This document shows, in pieces, positions 13,891 to 24,990 of a stretch of DNA of 64,000 nucleotides. Where the stretch lies: the NCBI RefSeq assembly GCF_031755915.1, contig NC_083383.1, positions 20,697,001 to 20,761,000 on the forward strand, written 5' to 3'. Within the stretch, counting starts at the first letter, position 1, and every line of letters starts with the position of its first letter. Under the pieces are notes generated by a model. The model was given only the letters and a program-made list of their open reading frames with translations. It was not told the DNA's origin and searched no databases. The translations under genes and the position numbers were made by a program. The stretch comes from Ziziphus jujuba (taxonomy: Eukaryota; Streptophyta; Magnoliopsida; Rosales; Rhamnaceae).

Positions 13891-14246
13891 CTCTTTAAAA
13901 GTTTTCATTTCTCTATTTTAAAGAGCTAAATATATGTTTTATAACTTCAACAAACTTTTTTGATTAAGAAGTTAAAATGGAAAATAAATTTAGCTCTCTA
14001 AATGTAGATAATCAAACCCACATTTTATATAAAAGTCTTTTAGCATATTTATTTATTTAAAGCTTCGTTCTTAATATAAAGACTCTTTAAAAATTTTCAC
14101 TATTTTAAAAAGCCACACATATATTTTATAACTCCAACAAATTTTTTAAATTAAAAAATTAAAATAGAAAATGGCTTGGCTCTCTAAATGTGGAGAGCCA
14201 AATTCATTCTCTATATAAAGCTTTTAATATATTTATTTATTACCTT
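13891..14246. repeat. Diverged direct repeat pair, about 165 bp each
   Basis: Copy 1 is about 13891-14059 and copy 2 about 14083-14246, offset by about 192 bp. Both run CTCTTTAAAA, TTTATAACT-CAACAAA, AAATTTAGCTCTCTAAATGT or its variant GGCTCTCTAAATGTGGAG, a TATATAAA block and TATTTATTTATT. The AGCTCTCTAAATGT block next to a GAGAGCC complement in copy 2 suggests a MITE-like hairpin. Confidence 0.5.
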
Positions 14247-14908
14247 TACAATTTTTAGTGCATAATTAATACTTTTATTTAATTTCTTATATCCTTTTTG
14301 TATATATAAAAGAAGAACACTTTGTTATAATTGAATATTGTAAAGATAAAAAGTAATTATTTATTGAAAAATGAAAAATAAAGAGTGATGATTAAAAATA
14401 GTGTTGGAATTTGATAAAAAGATCCACTCGTTATTTTGTTAGATTTTTTAAGATACTTTTTATTTTGAAGATTATACTTTTTCAAATAAAAAAAACAATT
14501 GGATATGCTATAATAGTGAGAATTAAAGGAGACAACCAATTTATATACATTTTTTTTTCAATAATGCTAGATTTATTAAATTTATTTACAAAATAATGTG
14601 ATAGACGACATGATAATATATAATTTATTTACTTTTTATTTTAACTTATTTATTTATTTATGGATTTGTTCTTTCATATTTAAGTTATATATGCTAATCA
14701 ATAATATTTTAATATGTATTATTTGATAAATATTTTAATATTTATAATATTATTATTATATTGTTTTTGTTTTGGTTTTTTTTTTTTTTCTCTCAATAAG
14801 GTGAAGCATGCTTAGAATTAATGAGTTCGAGTTTGTGGGTAGGATTCTTTACAAACTCCTGTATTCCGCGGGTGTGGATGGGCTCCAAAGGCTTTATGTG
14901 GCTTTTCC
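14247..14908. other. Intergenic stretch left of the MULE target site
   Basis: No gene is recognised. A less AT-rich block starting near 14800 (GGTGAAGCATGCTTAG) leads into the tandem target site of the MULE and may belong to another repeat. Confidence 0.4.
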
Positions 14909-14984
14909 TAACCCTCGATATAGCAGGGAGGCCAATGTTTTATTCGTGAAAAATCTATGTTCTAGTAACCCTTAATATCGCTGG
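14909..14984. repeat. Left part of the split target tandem repeat, ending in the 9-bp target duplication
   Basis: A 57-bp unit (14909-14965, beginning TAACCCTCGATATAGCAGG) is followed by the start of a second unit (14966-14984) that stops at TATCGCTGG. The second unit resumes at 32566 on the far side of the MULE with GAGGCCAATGTTTTATCTG. Joining the two sides gives a continuous second copy of the 57-bp unit. Confidence 0.8.
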
Positions 14985-15067
14985 GGGGGAATTTGGCCCA
15001 ATACCCCCATAGGACCGAGCTTCATGAATTTTGCCCCCTCAATTCATTTCTTTTTTGATCTACCCCT
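14985..15067 (+). repeat. Left terminal inverted repeat of the MULE
   Basis: About 82 bp match the reverse complement of the right end, with a few differences in the CCCATAGGACC segment. Similarity fades after GATCTACCCCT. Confidence 0.9.
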
Positions 15068-15607
15068 CCAATCTTTCAAAATTCCAAAATACCCTTATGT
15101 GTTTTTTTTTTTATATTTTTTTTCTTTCCTTTCTTCGACTTTTCCCCTCCATCTCTTTATCCATAACCAGACCTTAGGAGCCCTCTGTTTCCTTTCATGA
15201 ATCGGCCGGATTGTAAGCGTGGAGACTGCGCGTTTTGAAGGAGATGGTGAAGAGGTGACTCAGAGAGAAAACTGCAGGATTTTAGAGAGCCCTAGGAGCA
15301 GAAGCAGAAGCAACAGGTAGGCAACAGCTCTAATTTTGATTTTCTGTTAGTGGTGTTGGGAATTTTTTTTTTTTGGGAGAAATTGTGAAAGTTGTGTTCT
15401 GGTTTTTTTTTTTTTTTTTTAATAACGGTGGTGGTAGGCATTTCTTGTTGAGAGATATGTATGATGATATGATGCTGGATGGAGTACAGCCAACTAGGGA
15501 TACATTCCATTCTGTCATCAGTTAGTGGAAAGGTGCTTTCATGTTTGTTATCATGGACTTTCATTCTTTCTGGAATTTTCCGTTTGGTTGATTTTGTTTT
15601 GTTGCAG
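15068..15607 (+). promoter_or_regulatory. Left subterminal region of the MULE
   Basis: A GC-richer block at about 15170-15320 (TGAATCGGCCGGATTGTAAG, then purine-rich AGGAGCAGAAGCAGAAGC followed by a CAGGTAGG donor-like site at 15317) looks like a former first exon or leader of the captured fragment that follows. The rest is pyrimidine-rich or poly-T. A promoter for the plus-strand genes is inferred only from position. Confidence 0.35.
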
Positions 15608-16881
15608 GTGGATAAGCAAAATGCTCATTTCTTTGGTGTTACGATCAACAAGCAACAAGCCGAGTGTGGTATTGTAGAAAGAGATACTTCAAATGCACAA
15701 AGCAAATTTAAGGTATGTATATTTCATATTTTTGCATTTAAATTGTTTATATACCATGTTTGATGACTATGAACTCTCTCTCTCTCTGCATCTGCATTTT
15801 CTTTTGTGTTGCTGGTGTGACATTAAATTTATAATCTAATTGCTTTATTTTCCAGTTACTTTATTTCGAGTAAGATGTGAATGGCGGTTATGGTTTGGCC
15901 CTACAGGTACCATATCTTCTTTCCTATTGTGTCTCCAATCCATTTTCCATTTTATAGTGCATATGGTTTTTGCATTCTGAAAGCTGTCATGGTTGTTTAA
16001 AAAATTTGAAGCATAGATGGAGTCAACAGTGCCAATGATCATATACAATTGGTAGAAATGTTTTGTAATAATCTTGTCATGTTAAACTTTCTGCTGTTAT
16101 ATCCTTCAATTTCTAAGTACTATGCGTCTCTAATTTATTTTCAAAGCATAAAATTGTGGCTGTGAAATTGTGATTTTGAATATCACACATGGGTAGAACT
16201 TAAAATTAGTAACCTACCTATGAATGTGACAATGATGCTCAACTTCTCTTTTCAAGTGAATGTCATTGCATTGTTTCAAGTGGTCAAGTGGTATTGGTGT
16301 GGCATTTCAATGTATTTCTGTTCAGTCCTCTGACCTCATTCCCAAGGGCTTTCTTACTTGCAATTTGACTACAATCCTTTAAACAATTGACTTATATAAT
16401 TGTACTATGATTTTATGTAGCATGCTTCTTTTTATTTTACTTTGGTTCAGCAAATCTTTACCTTTAGTCAATAATTTTGTCATATGGAAATGCTTTTTTT
16501 CCCCCCACCCCTCATCAAGCCATCTAAATTTCAATATATATCATTGACACATAAATATCATGACAGTCAATTGCCTATTTAATTAAAATTCATTTAGCAG
16601 AATCTCTTCCTATGCACATGCATTTGAGATTAGTGTGGTCTCTTTACAGATGGATAATTGATCCTCCTCTGGAGGTCAATGTACCATCAAAACGCACACC
16701 ATGGCCTGATGCCCCTCCTGAACTCCCTACCAATGAAAATGTAGTGTTGGGCATCCAAGAGCATGCTGTAAAGCATCCTACAAAGACCCGCACATCTAGA
16801 TCAAAGAGACGAAGCAAGAGAAAGCATGACACAAGAACGGTGGACACACAGGTTGCTTCAAAGCATTCTGAACAAATTTGA
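15608..16881 (+). pseudogene. Captured gene fragment with three exon-like blocks, origin unknown
   Basis: Three blocks have splice-like borders: 15608-15712 (TTGCAG acceptor, AAG/GTATGT donor; VDKQNAHFFGVTINKQQAEC and on), 15856-15906 (TTCCAG acceptor, ACAG/GTACC donor; TLFRVRCEWRLWFGPT in its best frame) and 16650-16881 (TTTACAG acceptor; WIIDPPLEVNVPSKRTPWPD and a basic tail ending in TGA at 16881). The last block ends in an Arg/Lys-rich, nuclear-localisation-like stretch (TRTSRSKRRSKRKH). The frames of the three blocks do not join through these splice sites, so this is a broken copy rather than a working gene. Base composition and splice sites suggest host-gene capture by the MULE. I do not recognise the parent gene. 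Confidence 0.5.
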
Positions 16882-19627
16882 AAATCTTAGCACGAAGACG
16901 GCTAGAGATGCATGCTGCTGTGTGAATTTTAGGCATCATTCTTCAGCATCATAAAAAAATTTGAATTGCAAAGGCTTATTAGCATAGAGGCAGATGGCCT
17001 AACCTGGTATATGTGAAAAGAATCCTTCACGCTGGGCCAGTTGATAACAGGCATTGGAGTTTGAATTTTCACTTAATTTTTCACAAATTTTTTCTTTCTT
17101 TTATATATTTTTGTTTGGGATATCAAGATTCTGGTTCAGCATGAGGTATGCCAGCAAAGTCTTGCCGTGTCTGCTACCTTGTAGGACTTTGTATCCAATA
17201 TGTTTCGAATCTTATACATAATCTTGGAACATAGGAATTATAGAGTTGTGTTCAGCTGGATTTTCGTAGAAAAAAAGATATCAAAATGTAATAAACAAAA
17301 AAGAAAAAAAAAAAAGGAAACTTCCATATTTGTGAAAGGATCCAATTTCTTCTATATTCAGATTTTGTTTTTAGTTTTTGTACTTGATTCTCGTGTCAGT
17401 ATGATGTGTAAGGAAGGATGATAATTTAAATGGATGCTATCAATCACTTTTACATGAATGGCTCCATGGTAGTATGTCCAAATGAGACTTGTTAGGAGGG
17501 AATTAATTGTCTGGCTTTTGTAAACTATTTAAATACATGGATACCTATGAAAGTGTCAAGTAAAAATAACAGTTTTCTCATTGACTGTCTCGAATACAGG
17601 TGATAATATTAAAACAACTTTTTTGACCATCCCTCATTTCTATCTACCCCATTAACTTCTGTCCTGCTACCACATTAAATGTATACTGTGTCTTCCTCTC
17701 TCTTTCTCTTTTGTTGGTTGGGTACCTTTCAGCCTTCTTTCTTTGCATTGACGAACATTGCAGAAAATCCCAAAATCTCTTCAGTTCAGTTCACTCTCCC
17801 TGCATCATCTGAAAATATTCATTGTGGAGCCCATACACTTCAAAGGGATGTAATTAAATTGTACGTTTCTGCAGATCGGAGTTAACGATTACCTGGTATG
17901 TGGATATATATACATATATATATATACATAATTTGGCTTTATGCTACTTCTTTACATAATTGTTTTTATCATTTATAATAAATTTTTTCCATCTTAATGT
18001 TTTGAAATCATGAACTCCCAATAGTAAACATAAATGGCTTAATAAGTAAGCCAAAAAATAAATACAATATACTTCATATTAATTTTGTTAATTGATTTTA
18101 CGAAAAAAATTTCCTAAAATATATTTTACGTATAGGTGATAGATAAAGTCAAATATATTAGCCTAAGAATAAGAATTTAATTAGTCAATATTGTATTAAA
18201 AAAATAACATTTACTAGAATTCATATGGAAATGGTCTCAGTGATCATTATTTTCCTACCAATTTACATGTAAGGTCATTGTTGACAGCTCCACTTAATAA
18301 TGAATAAAGAAAAGGAGCAAAGGTTTTTCGCCTGGACCATCTCCAAAAGACCACAAAACTTTTTTTTTTTTTTTTTCCCTAAAGCAACTGGGTTTCAAAT
18401 TTCAAACCCATAATTTATTTATTTATTTATTTATTTCCAATTCAGTTCTGGTGAAAAATTGTTGTCCAGTTAACCAGATAAGTGAAAATTCGCCGAAGGA
18501 GCATGGATATGTACCTTCTGCATTGGAAAGGATCGAATAATAGGACTCCTTAAGTCAAAACTTTGTACCACAAAACAAAACAAAAAAAATAAATAAAAAT
18601 TACTTTGGTAATTTCCACAAAAAGGATTATTCACCAAAACCGTGTATTATTATTATTATTATTATTTTTTGTTGTTGTTCTAGATGGGAGAATAAAGTTG
18701 CAGAGAGAAATTATTAGACAGAGAGTGTGATTTATGAGTTGACAAGTACTTCTGGCTTAAAGTGTAGCAAATTCACAATGAATTTGGGAGGAGTGAAGCG
18801 GGACAATTTACAAATTGACAAGGAACACCTCAGGGTTATAGGAAAGATAAGATCATTGGTTTCCAGTCAAGATTTTGGATGACTCAATTGGACTTGGATT
18901 TTGGAACACAAAATTTCATTTAAATTTAATGAGTGTAATTTTCATTATTGGGGCTTGCAAACCATGACTTTTTTTCTTTTTTCTTTTTTTGGCTTTCATA
19001 TTTTTGTTTCAGGAAAGACTGTTAACATATTTGTTTCCTTTCTTTTACAATTTTCATATCAGTCAATTTCATATACCTACATGAAAACGATATATTTATG
19101 TTAAATATTACAAATACTAAATTTAAAAAAGCCAATCATCTTCAAGTAATTACATCTCAGATTGTATAAGATTACGAAGCTAGGTAATAGGGTTCCTTTT
19201 TTAGTAGCACTTTAGTACCAAGAAACATGTTCTCATTGTAGGGTCCTCAAAACTCGTTTGTCTTCTCTATCCAGCAGCTAGTACCTTCTATCAGATTTCA
19301 CAAGGTGTGTTATAAATATAAAAATGTGTACATATATGGCAACATTTTTCCCTTAATCAGCATTTGTACTCATTTACATAAAATGCATTCCTATTTTATC
19401 TTTACTCATTTACTGAAAATGCATTTGTATTTGTATTTAAAATGCTATTCCAGTAGGCGTTAATAACATAATTGTTTGGCTTATTTTATGTACTCATTTA
19501 CTAAAAATGTATTTGTATTTTTTCATTACTTTTGCTTCAGGATTATAGTTAAACCTTCCAGCAAAGATTCTACGATTGCAGAAGTAGATACTTAGTATGT
19601 TTTGAATTGGTAAACTCTTTGTGCTCA
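16882..19627. other. MULE-internal spacer between captured fragment and transposase
   Basis: It is mostly AT-rich and non-coding. An exon-like block at about 17765-17884 follows an ATTGCAG and is open to a TAA at 17884; it encodes a Ser-rich stretch I do not recognise. Around 19360-19520 the words TACTCATTTACT-AAAATG and ATTTGTATTT recur three times. The region near 19540-19627 should hold the transposase leader. Confidence 0.4.
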
Positions 19628-22234
19628 ATGTCACAAATTTCAGTTTTACTGTTCTACGATGGAACATGGAGTGTATGTTCTGAAGGTACCTGGAGATACC
19701 AACGTCAAAGAATGAAGATTATACGTATCAAAAGGAATTGTACGTTGGCCGAACTTGAAGATGTTGTCTACAACGCTCTCAACTTAGATTCTACACAACA
19801 TCAATTAATCTTCAAGTTCATATACCATGTGTGTTTGTCATGTGAGCCGTACGTTGTGGAAAATGATGAAGACCTACAAAGTTTTATAGAAGAGTATAGT
19901 TCACACAGACCTCAAGACAGATCTCCACTTATTGTTGATGTGTTATCCAGGGTTCCAAAGAGTATTGATACTGCTGGATGTGTGGTGAATAGGATACCTA
20001 CAAGTTCAGGATTTAAGACTATTGCCCCACTATCTGCAGTTCCCGAGATAGCTACTTGTACCTCTGATGCCAACATGCAGTCCCCAGCGACCGAAATTCA
20101 TGTGCTGGAAACTCAACCTGGATTCTCTGAAAATCAAATGTGTGAAAACAATGTGCAATCTGCAGAACATGATCATGATAACGAGCACTTCGAAATTAAT
20201 GATTTGAATGAATATCGTGGACATGATTATGATCAAGATGAACAATTTGAGGTTGAGGTCAACACTGATCGTAGTGAAGATGGGTTACGAGACATTTTAC
20301 ATACCCAACATTCGGGACTTTCAGCTGGTGATAGTCGACATGGTGACTCTCCTTATGGTAGTACTCCAATTGATAATGTGAATGATGATGTGCTTGCCTC
20401 TCCTTGTACCGAAAACCATTTGGACATTCGACAGGATTCGACGGCAACCATGGCTGAACGTAGGGTCAACCATCGCTTCTCATCCGTCAATGCCCATGAA
20501 ATCATTCGAATCAACCAAATATTTGCGAGTAAGAATGTGCTACAGAAGAAGATTAGTCTTTATGCACTAAGGAGAAATTCTGAATTCAAGGTCAAGAAGT
20601 CGGATAGAGTCCGATATGAGGTTGTATGTGGAAACGAAAATTGCGTGTGGCGAATGCGTGCTACCAAACTACATGGTGATAATACAGAGGCCTTCATGAT
20701 TAGGGCCTTCAAAGATGAGCATATTTGCTCTTTAAATATCATGAAAAGGGATCATCGTCAAGCAACAAGTTCAGTTATCGGAGACATCATCCAGCCAATG
20801 TTTGATGGGATTTCAAGGCAATACAAACCTCAAGATATCGTGCATGACATTCGCTCTAATTACGGAGTAAACATAAGTTACAACAAAGCATGGGCCGCTA
20901 AGGAAGTTGCACTATCGGGTTTGTGGGGCACGCCAGAAGATTCATATGCAAAACTTCCTTTATGGAGTCACGTTTTGAAGAGCAAAAATCCGGGCACATT
21001 TACTCGAATTGAAACTGATGATCAAAACAGATTTTTATATTTTTTCATGGCACTTGGAGCTAGCATTAGAGGGTTCCAGCATATGCGGAGAGTCGTAGCT
21101 GTCGATGGAACTACACTGAAGAATAGATATAGAGGTTTGTTATATATTGCATCATGTTTGGATGGGAACAATCAAATTTATCCACTTGCTTATGGAATAG
21201 GCCCTGGGGAGACGGATGCGGCTTACACATGGTTTTTTGAGAGCTTTAAAGAAGCATTTGGGGATGATCCGAATATAGCTTTTATATCAGATAGACACAA
21301 GAGAATTGTAAAAGCAATACTTACAGTTTTTCCTAATAATCACCATGGCCATTGCACATATCATCTTGGTACAAATTTACGTGCTAAGAAGTTTAAAGGT
21401 AATGTCAACGCGATTATATCAACTTTTAATGATGCAGCTAGAGCATATATTGTTGAGGATTTAGATAAGGCCATGCAGCTTTTAGAAGGGGTTAGTATTG
21501 AAGCTGTACAATATCTCAAGGATGCAAGTCCTTCAAAATAGGCTAGATCACATTTTCCGGGCAATAGATACAACATAATGACAACTAACATTGCAGAAAG
21601 CATGAACTCTATGCTTATTGATGCTAGGGATAAACCTGTTTTGCCATTACTAGATCACATTCGTGATGTCTTGCAAAGGTGGTGGTATGAACGTCGAACT
21701 AACGCTGCTGCAATGCAAACTCCTGTTACTAATTGGTTGGAAAAAATCATGCAGGACCGCTCAAATAATGGCAGAAGCTTACGTGTTATGCCAATGAACT
21801 TATATGAGTTTCAAGTTGTTGGCCATGGCATGTTCGTTGGAGTTGTTAACTTAGAAAATAAGACATGCTCATGCAAGGAATTTGACATTGATGGATTTCC
21901 TTGTGTCCATGCAATTGTAGCATGTAAGCATCGACATATTTCTCCATATTTCCTTTGCTCCGCGCATTACTCAGTTGACTCACTCCGTTATGCATATTCG
22001 GAAACCATATATCCACTTGGAGATAAATGTCAGTGGCATGCTCCAGATGATGTCATAAACCAGGTTATACTTCCACCTCAAATTGGCAAACAGTCAGGAA
22101 GACCGAGAAAGAAGAGGATTCAATCTCAAGGAGAGGAGCGTCATCAATATAGATGCGGGAGGTGCAAACAGGTTGGTCACACCAGCCGATCATGCTCCGC
22201 CGCCGTACCTCTTGATAGCACTAACAACCAATAG
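19628..22234 (+). pseudogene. mudrA: mudrA-like MULE transposase, one in-frame nonsense codon
   Basis: One continuous frame of 868 codons runs from the ATG at 19628 to TAG at 22234, interrupted by a single TAG at 21539-21541 (about codon 638) where family members have a Trp-like position (TGG to TAG is one change). In order it has an N-terminal PB1-like/plant mutator domain (about residues 1-95), an acidic linker, a MuDR DNA-binding domain (about 295-365, with GNENCVWRMRA), and the MULE DDE core. The core shows VDGT (Asp about 493), ISDRH (Asp about 555), the C-x2-H of HCTYHL, and NIAESMN (Glu about 657, after the stop). A SWIM zinc finger follows (CSCKEFDIDGFPCVHAI, about 747-765), then a basic stretch and a CCHC knuckle (CGRCKQVGHTSRSC). 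The truncated product would lack the third acidic residue, the SWIM finger and the knuckle. An upstream in-frame TTG at 19607 is not needed. Confidence 0.93.
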
Positions 22235-22539
22235 CACCACTGAAACGAACTCCCATCAATCGCATGATGCTATATTCAAACAATGAGGCCATGTTATGTG
22301 GTATGCGTGTGTATGAAATGTAGTCAGGAATGCAATTAGTTGGTCAACCGCGTAACATGTGTTTTGGCGTAATAGACGTTGGCTTTATATGTTCTTTTAT
22401 TGTCAAATTCATCTGTCGTATTGTTTTGATAACATATCATTCCGTCTTCAATTTTTGGTTCAGTTGTTTGTATGTTTCTTACTATTGCATGGATGATATT
22501 ACTGCCCAATGGTAATGACCATTGCATCATCGGTAATTT

Positions 22540-24990
22540 TGCAACAAAACTGATAACTGTTCACCCTCGGTAATTCCCGAGTAAATCGTTGGTAACCACC
22601 AAATTTCCTCCGGCAAATTTACCAACAGTTTCGTCGGTAATTCCCGAGGTTGTACAGTTCATTATATTTTACCAATTTTTTGCACCCCACAAGGCCCCTA
22701 AGGTGTGTTGAATGTAAAAACATGCAAAACAGAGATTCTATAATTGTACTACAGAGAGAAAATCCCAAAATTTCATAAAAGTGTATCAAATTTTTCAAAA
22801 AAATTGATGACTGTTCACCATCGGTAATTCCCGGGGAAATCGTCGGTAAACTACAAATATCCTCTGGAAAACTTACCGACATTTTCATCGGTAATTCCCG
22901 AGGGTGTACAGTACGGCATATTTTGCCTATTTTTTGGAACCCACAAGGCCCCTAATGTGTGTTGAATGAAAAAACATGCAAAAAATGGATTCTATAATTG
23001 TACTAAGGAGAGAAAATCCCAAAATTTAATAAAAGTGTATCAAAGTTTGCAAAAAATAAGCTAACTGTTCAACATCGGTAATTCTCAAGGAAATCGTCGG
23101 TAAACTACAAATACCCTCTGGAAAAATTACAGACAGTTTCGTCGGTAATTCCCGATGGTGTACAGTACGGCATATTTTGCCAATTGTTTGGACCCCAAAA
23201 GGCCCCTAATGTGTGTTGAATGAAAAAACATGCAAAACATGGATTCTATAATTGTACTAAGGAGAGAAAATCCCAAAATTTCATAAAACTGTATCAAAGT
23301 TTGCAAAAAAATAAGTATACTGTTCACCCTCGGTAATTCCCGACGAAATCGTCGGGAAACTACGAATGCCCTCTGGACAAATTACCGACAGTTTCGTCGG
23401 TAATTCCCGAGGATGTACAGTATGGCATATTTTGCCAATTTTTTGGACCCCACAAGGCCCCTAAGGTGTGTTGAATGAAAAAACATGCAAAACATGGATT
23501 CTATAATTGTACTAAGGAGAGAAAATCCCAAAATTTTATAAAAGTGTATCAAAGTTTGCAAAAAATAAGCTACTGTTCACCCTCGGGAAATTACCGACGA
23601 AACTGTCGGGAAACTACAAATGCCCTTTGGAAAAATTACCGACAGCTTCGTCGTTAATTCCCGAGGGTGTACAGTACGTATTATTTTGCCAATTTTGTTT
23701 ACCCCACAAGGCCCCTAAGGTGTGTTGAATGAAAAAACATGCAAAACATGGATTCTATAATTGTACTAAGGAGAGAAAATCCCAAAATTTTATAAAAGTG
23801 CATCAAAGTTTGCAAAAAATAAGCTACTGTTCACCCTCGGGAAATTACCGACGAAACTGTCGGGAAACTACAAATGCCCTCTGGAAAAATTACCAACAGT
23901 TTTGTCGGTAATTCCCGAGGGTGTACAGTACGTATTATTTTGCCAATTTTTTTTACCCCACAAGGCCCCTAAGGTGTGTTGAATGAAAAAACATGCAAAA
24001 CATGGATTCTATAATTGTACTAAGGAGAGAAAATCCCAAAATTTCATAAAAGTGTATCAAAGTTTGCAAAAAATAAGTATACTGTTCACCCTCGGGAAAT
24101 TACCGACGAAACTGTCGGGAAACTACAAATGCCCTCTGGAAAACTTACTGACAGTTTCGTCGTTAATTTCCCGAGGGTGTACAGTACGTATTATTTTGCC
24201 AATTGTTTTTACCCCACAAGCCCCCTAAGGTGTGTTGAATGAAAAAACATGCAAAACATGGATTCTATAATTGTACTAAGGAGAGAAAATAAAAAATTTC
24301 ATAAAAGTGTATCAAAGTTTGCAAAAAATAAGTATACTGTTCACCCTCGGGAAATTACCGAAGCAACTGTCGGGAAACTACAAATGCCCTCTGAAAAAAT
24401 TACCGACAGTTTCGTCGGTAATTCCCGAGGGTGTACAGTACGGCATATTTTGCCAATTTTTTGGACCCCACAAGGCCCCTAAGGTGTGTTGAATGAAAAA
24501 ACATGCAAAACATGGATTCTATAATTGTACTAAGGAGAGAAAATCCCAAAATTTTATAAAAGTGTATCAAAGTTTGCAAAAAATACGTATACTGTTCACC
24601 CTAGGGAAATTACCGACGAAGCTGTCGGGAAACTACAAATGCCCTCTGGAAAAATTACCGACAGTTTCTTCGGTAATTTCCTGAGGGTGTACAGTACGTA
24701 CTATTTTGCCAATTTTGTTTACCCCACAAGGCCCCTAAGGTGTGTTAAATGTAAAAACATGCAAAACATGGATTCTATAATTGTACTAAGGAGAGAAAAT
24801 CCCAAAATTTCATAAAAGTGTATCAAAGTTTGCAAAAAAATAAGTATATTGTTCACCCTCGGTAATTCCCGACGAAAGTGTCGGGAAACTACAAATGACC
24901 GCTGGAAAAATTGCGGACGATTTCATCGGTAATTCCCGAGGGTCTACAGTGCATGATAATTCGTCCGTAATAACCTCTGGAATATTTGAT
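22540..24990 (+). repeat. Left half of an inverted tandem array: 9 units of about 255 bp
   Basis: The unit recurs nine times; the marker AAAACATGCAAAA appears near 22717, 22973, 23227, 23482, 23736, 23990, 24245, 24499 and 24757, a period of 254-257 bp. Each unit has a constant block (CAAGGCCCCTAAGGTGTGTTG, CATGGATTCTATAATTG, GGAGAGAAAATCCCAAAATT) and a palindromic block in which CTCGGGAAATTACCGACGAA is mirrored by TTCGTCGGTAATTCCCGAG about 35-40 bases later. Short open frames of about 60-80 codons repeat in every unit but end at unit borders, so I regard them as by-products of the repeat. The array starts about 300 bp after the transposase stop. Confidence 0.95.

Noticed and set aside
23475..24684. 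A family of repeated 60-80 residue proteins starting MKKHAKHGFYNC
   Set aside because: They recur once per 255-bp array unit, on either strand following unit orientation, with frames breaking at the hairpin block; a by-product of the repeat is more likely than a protein family.
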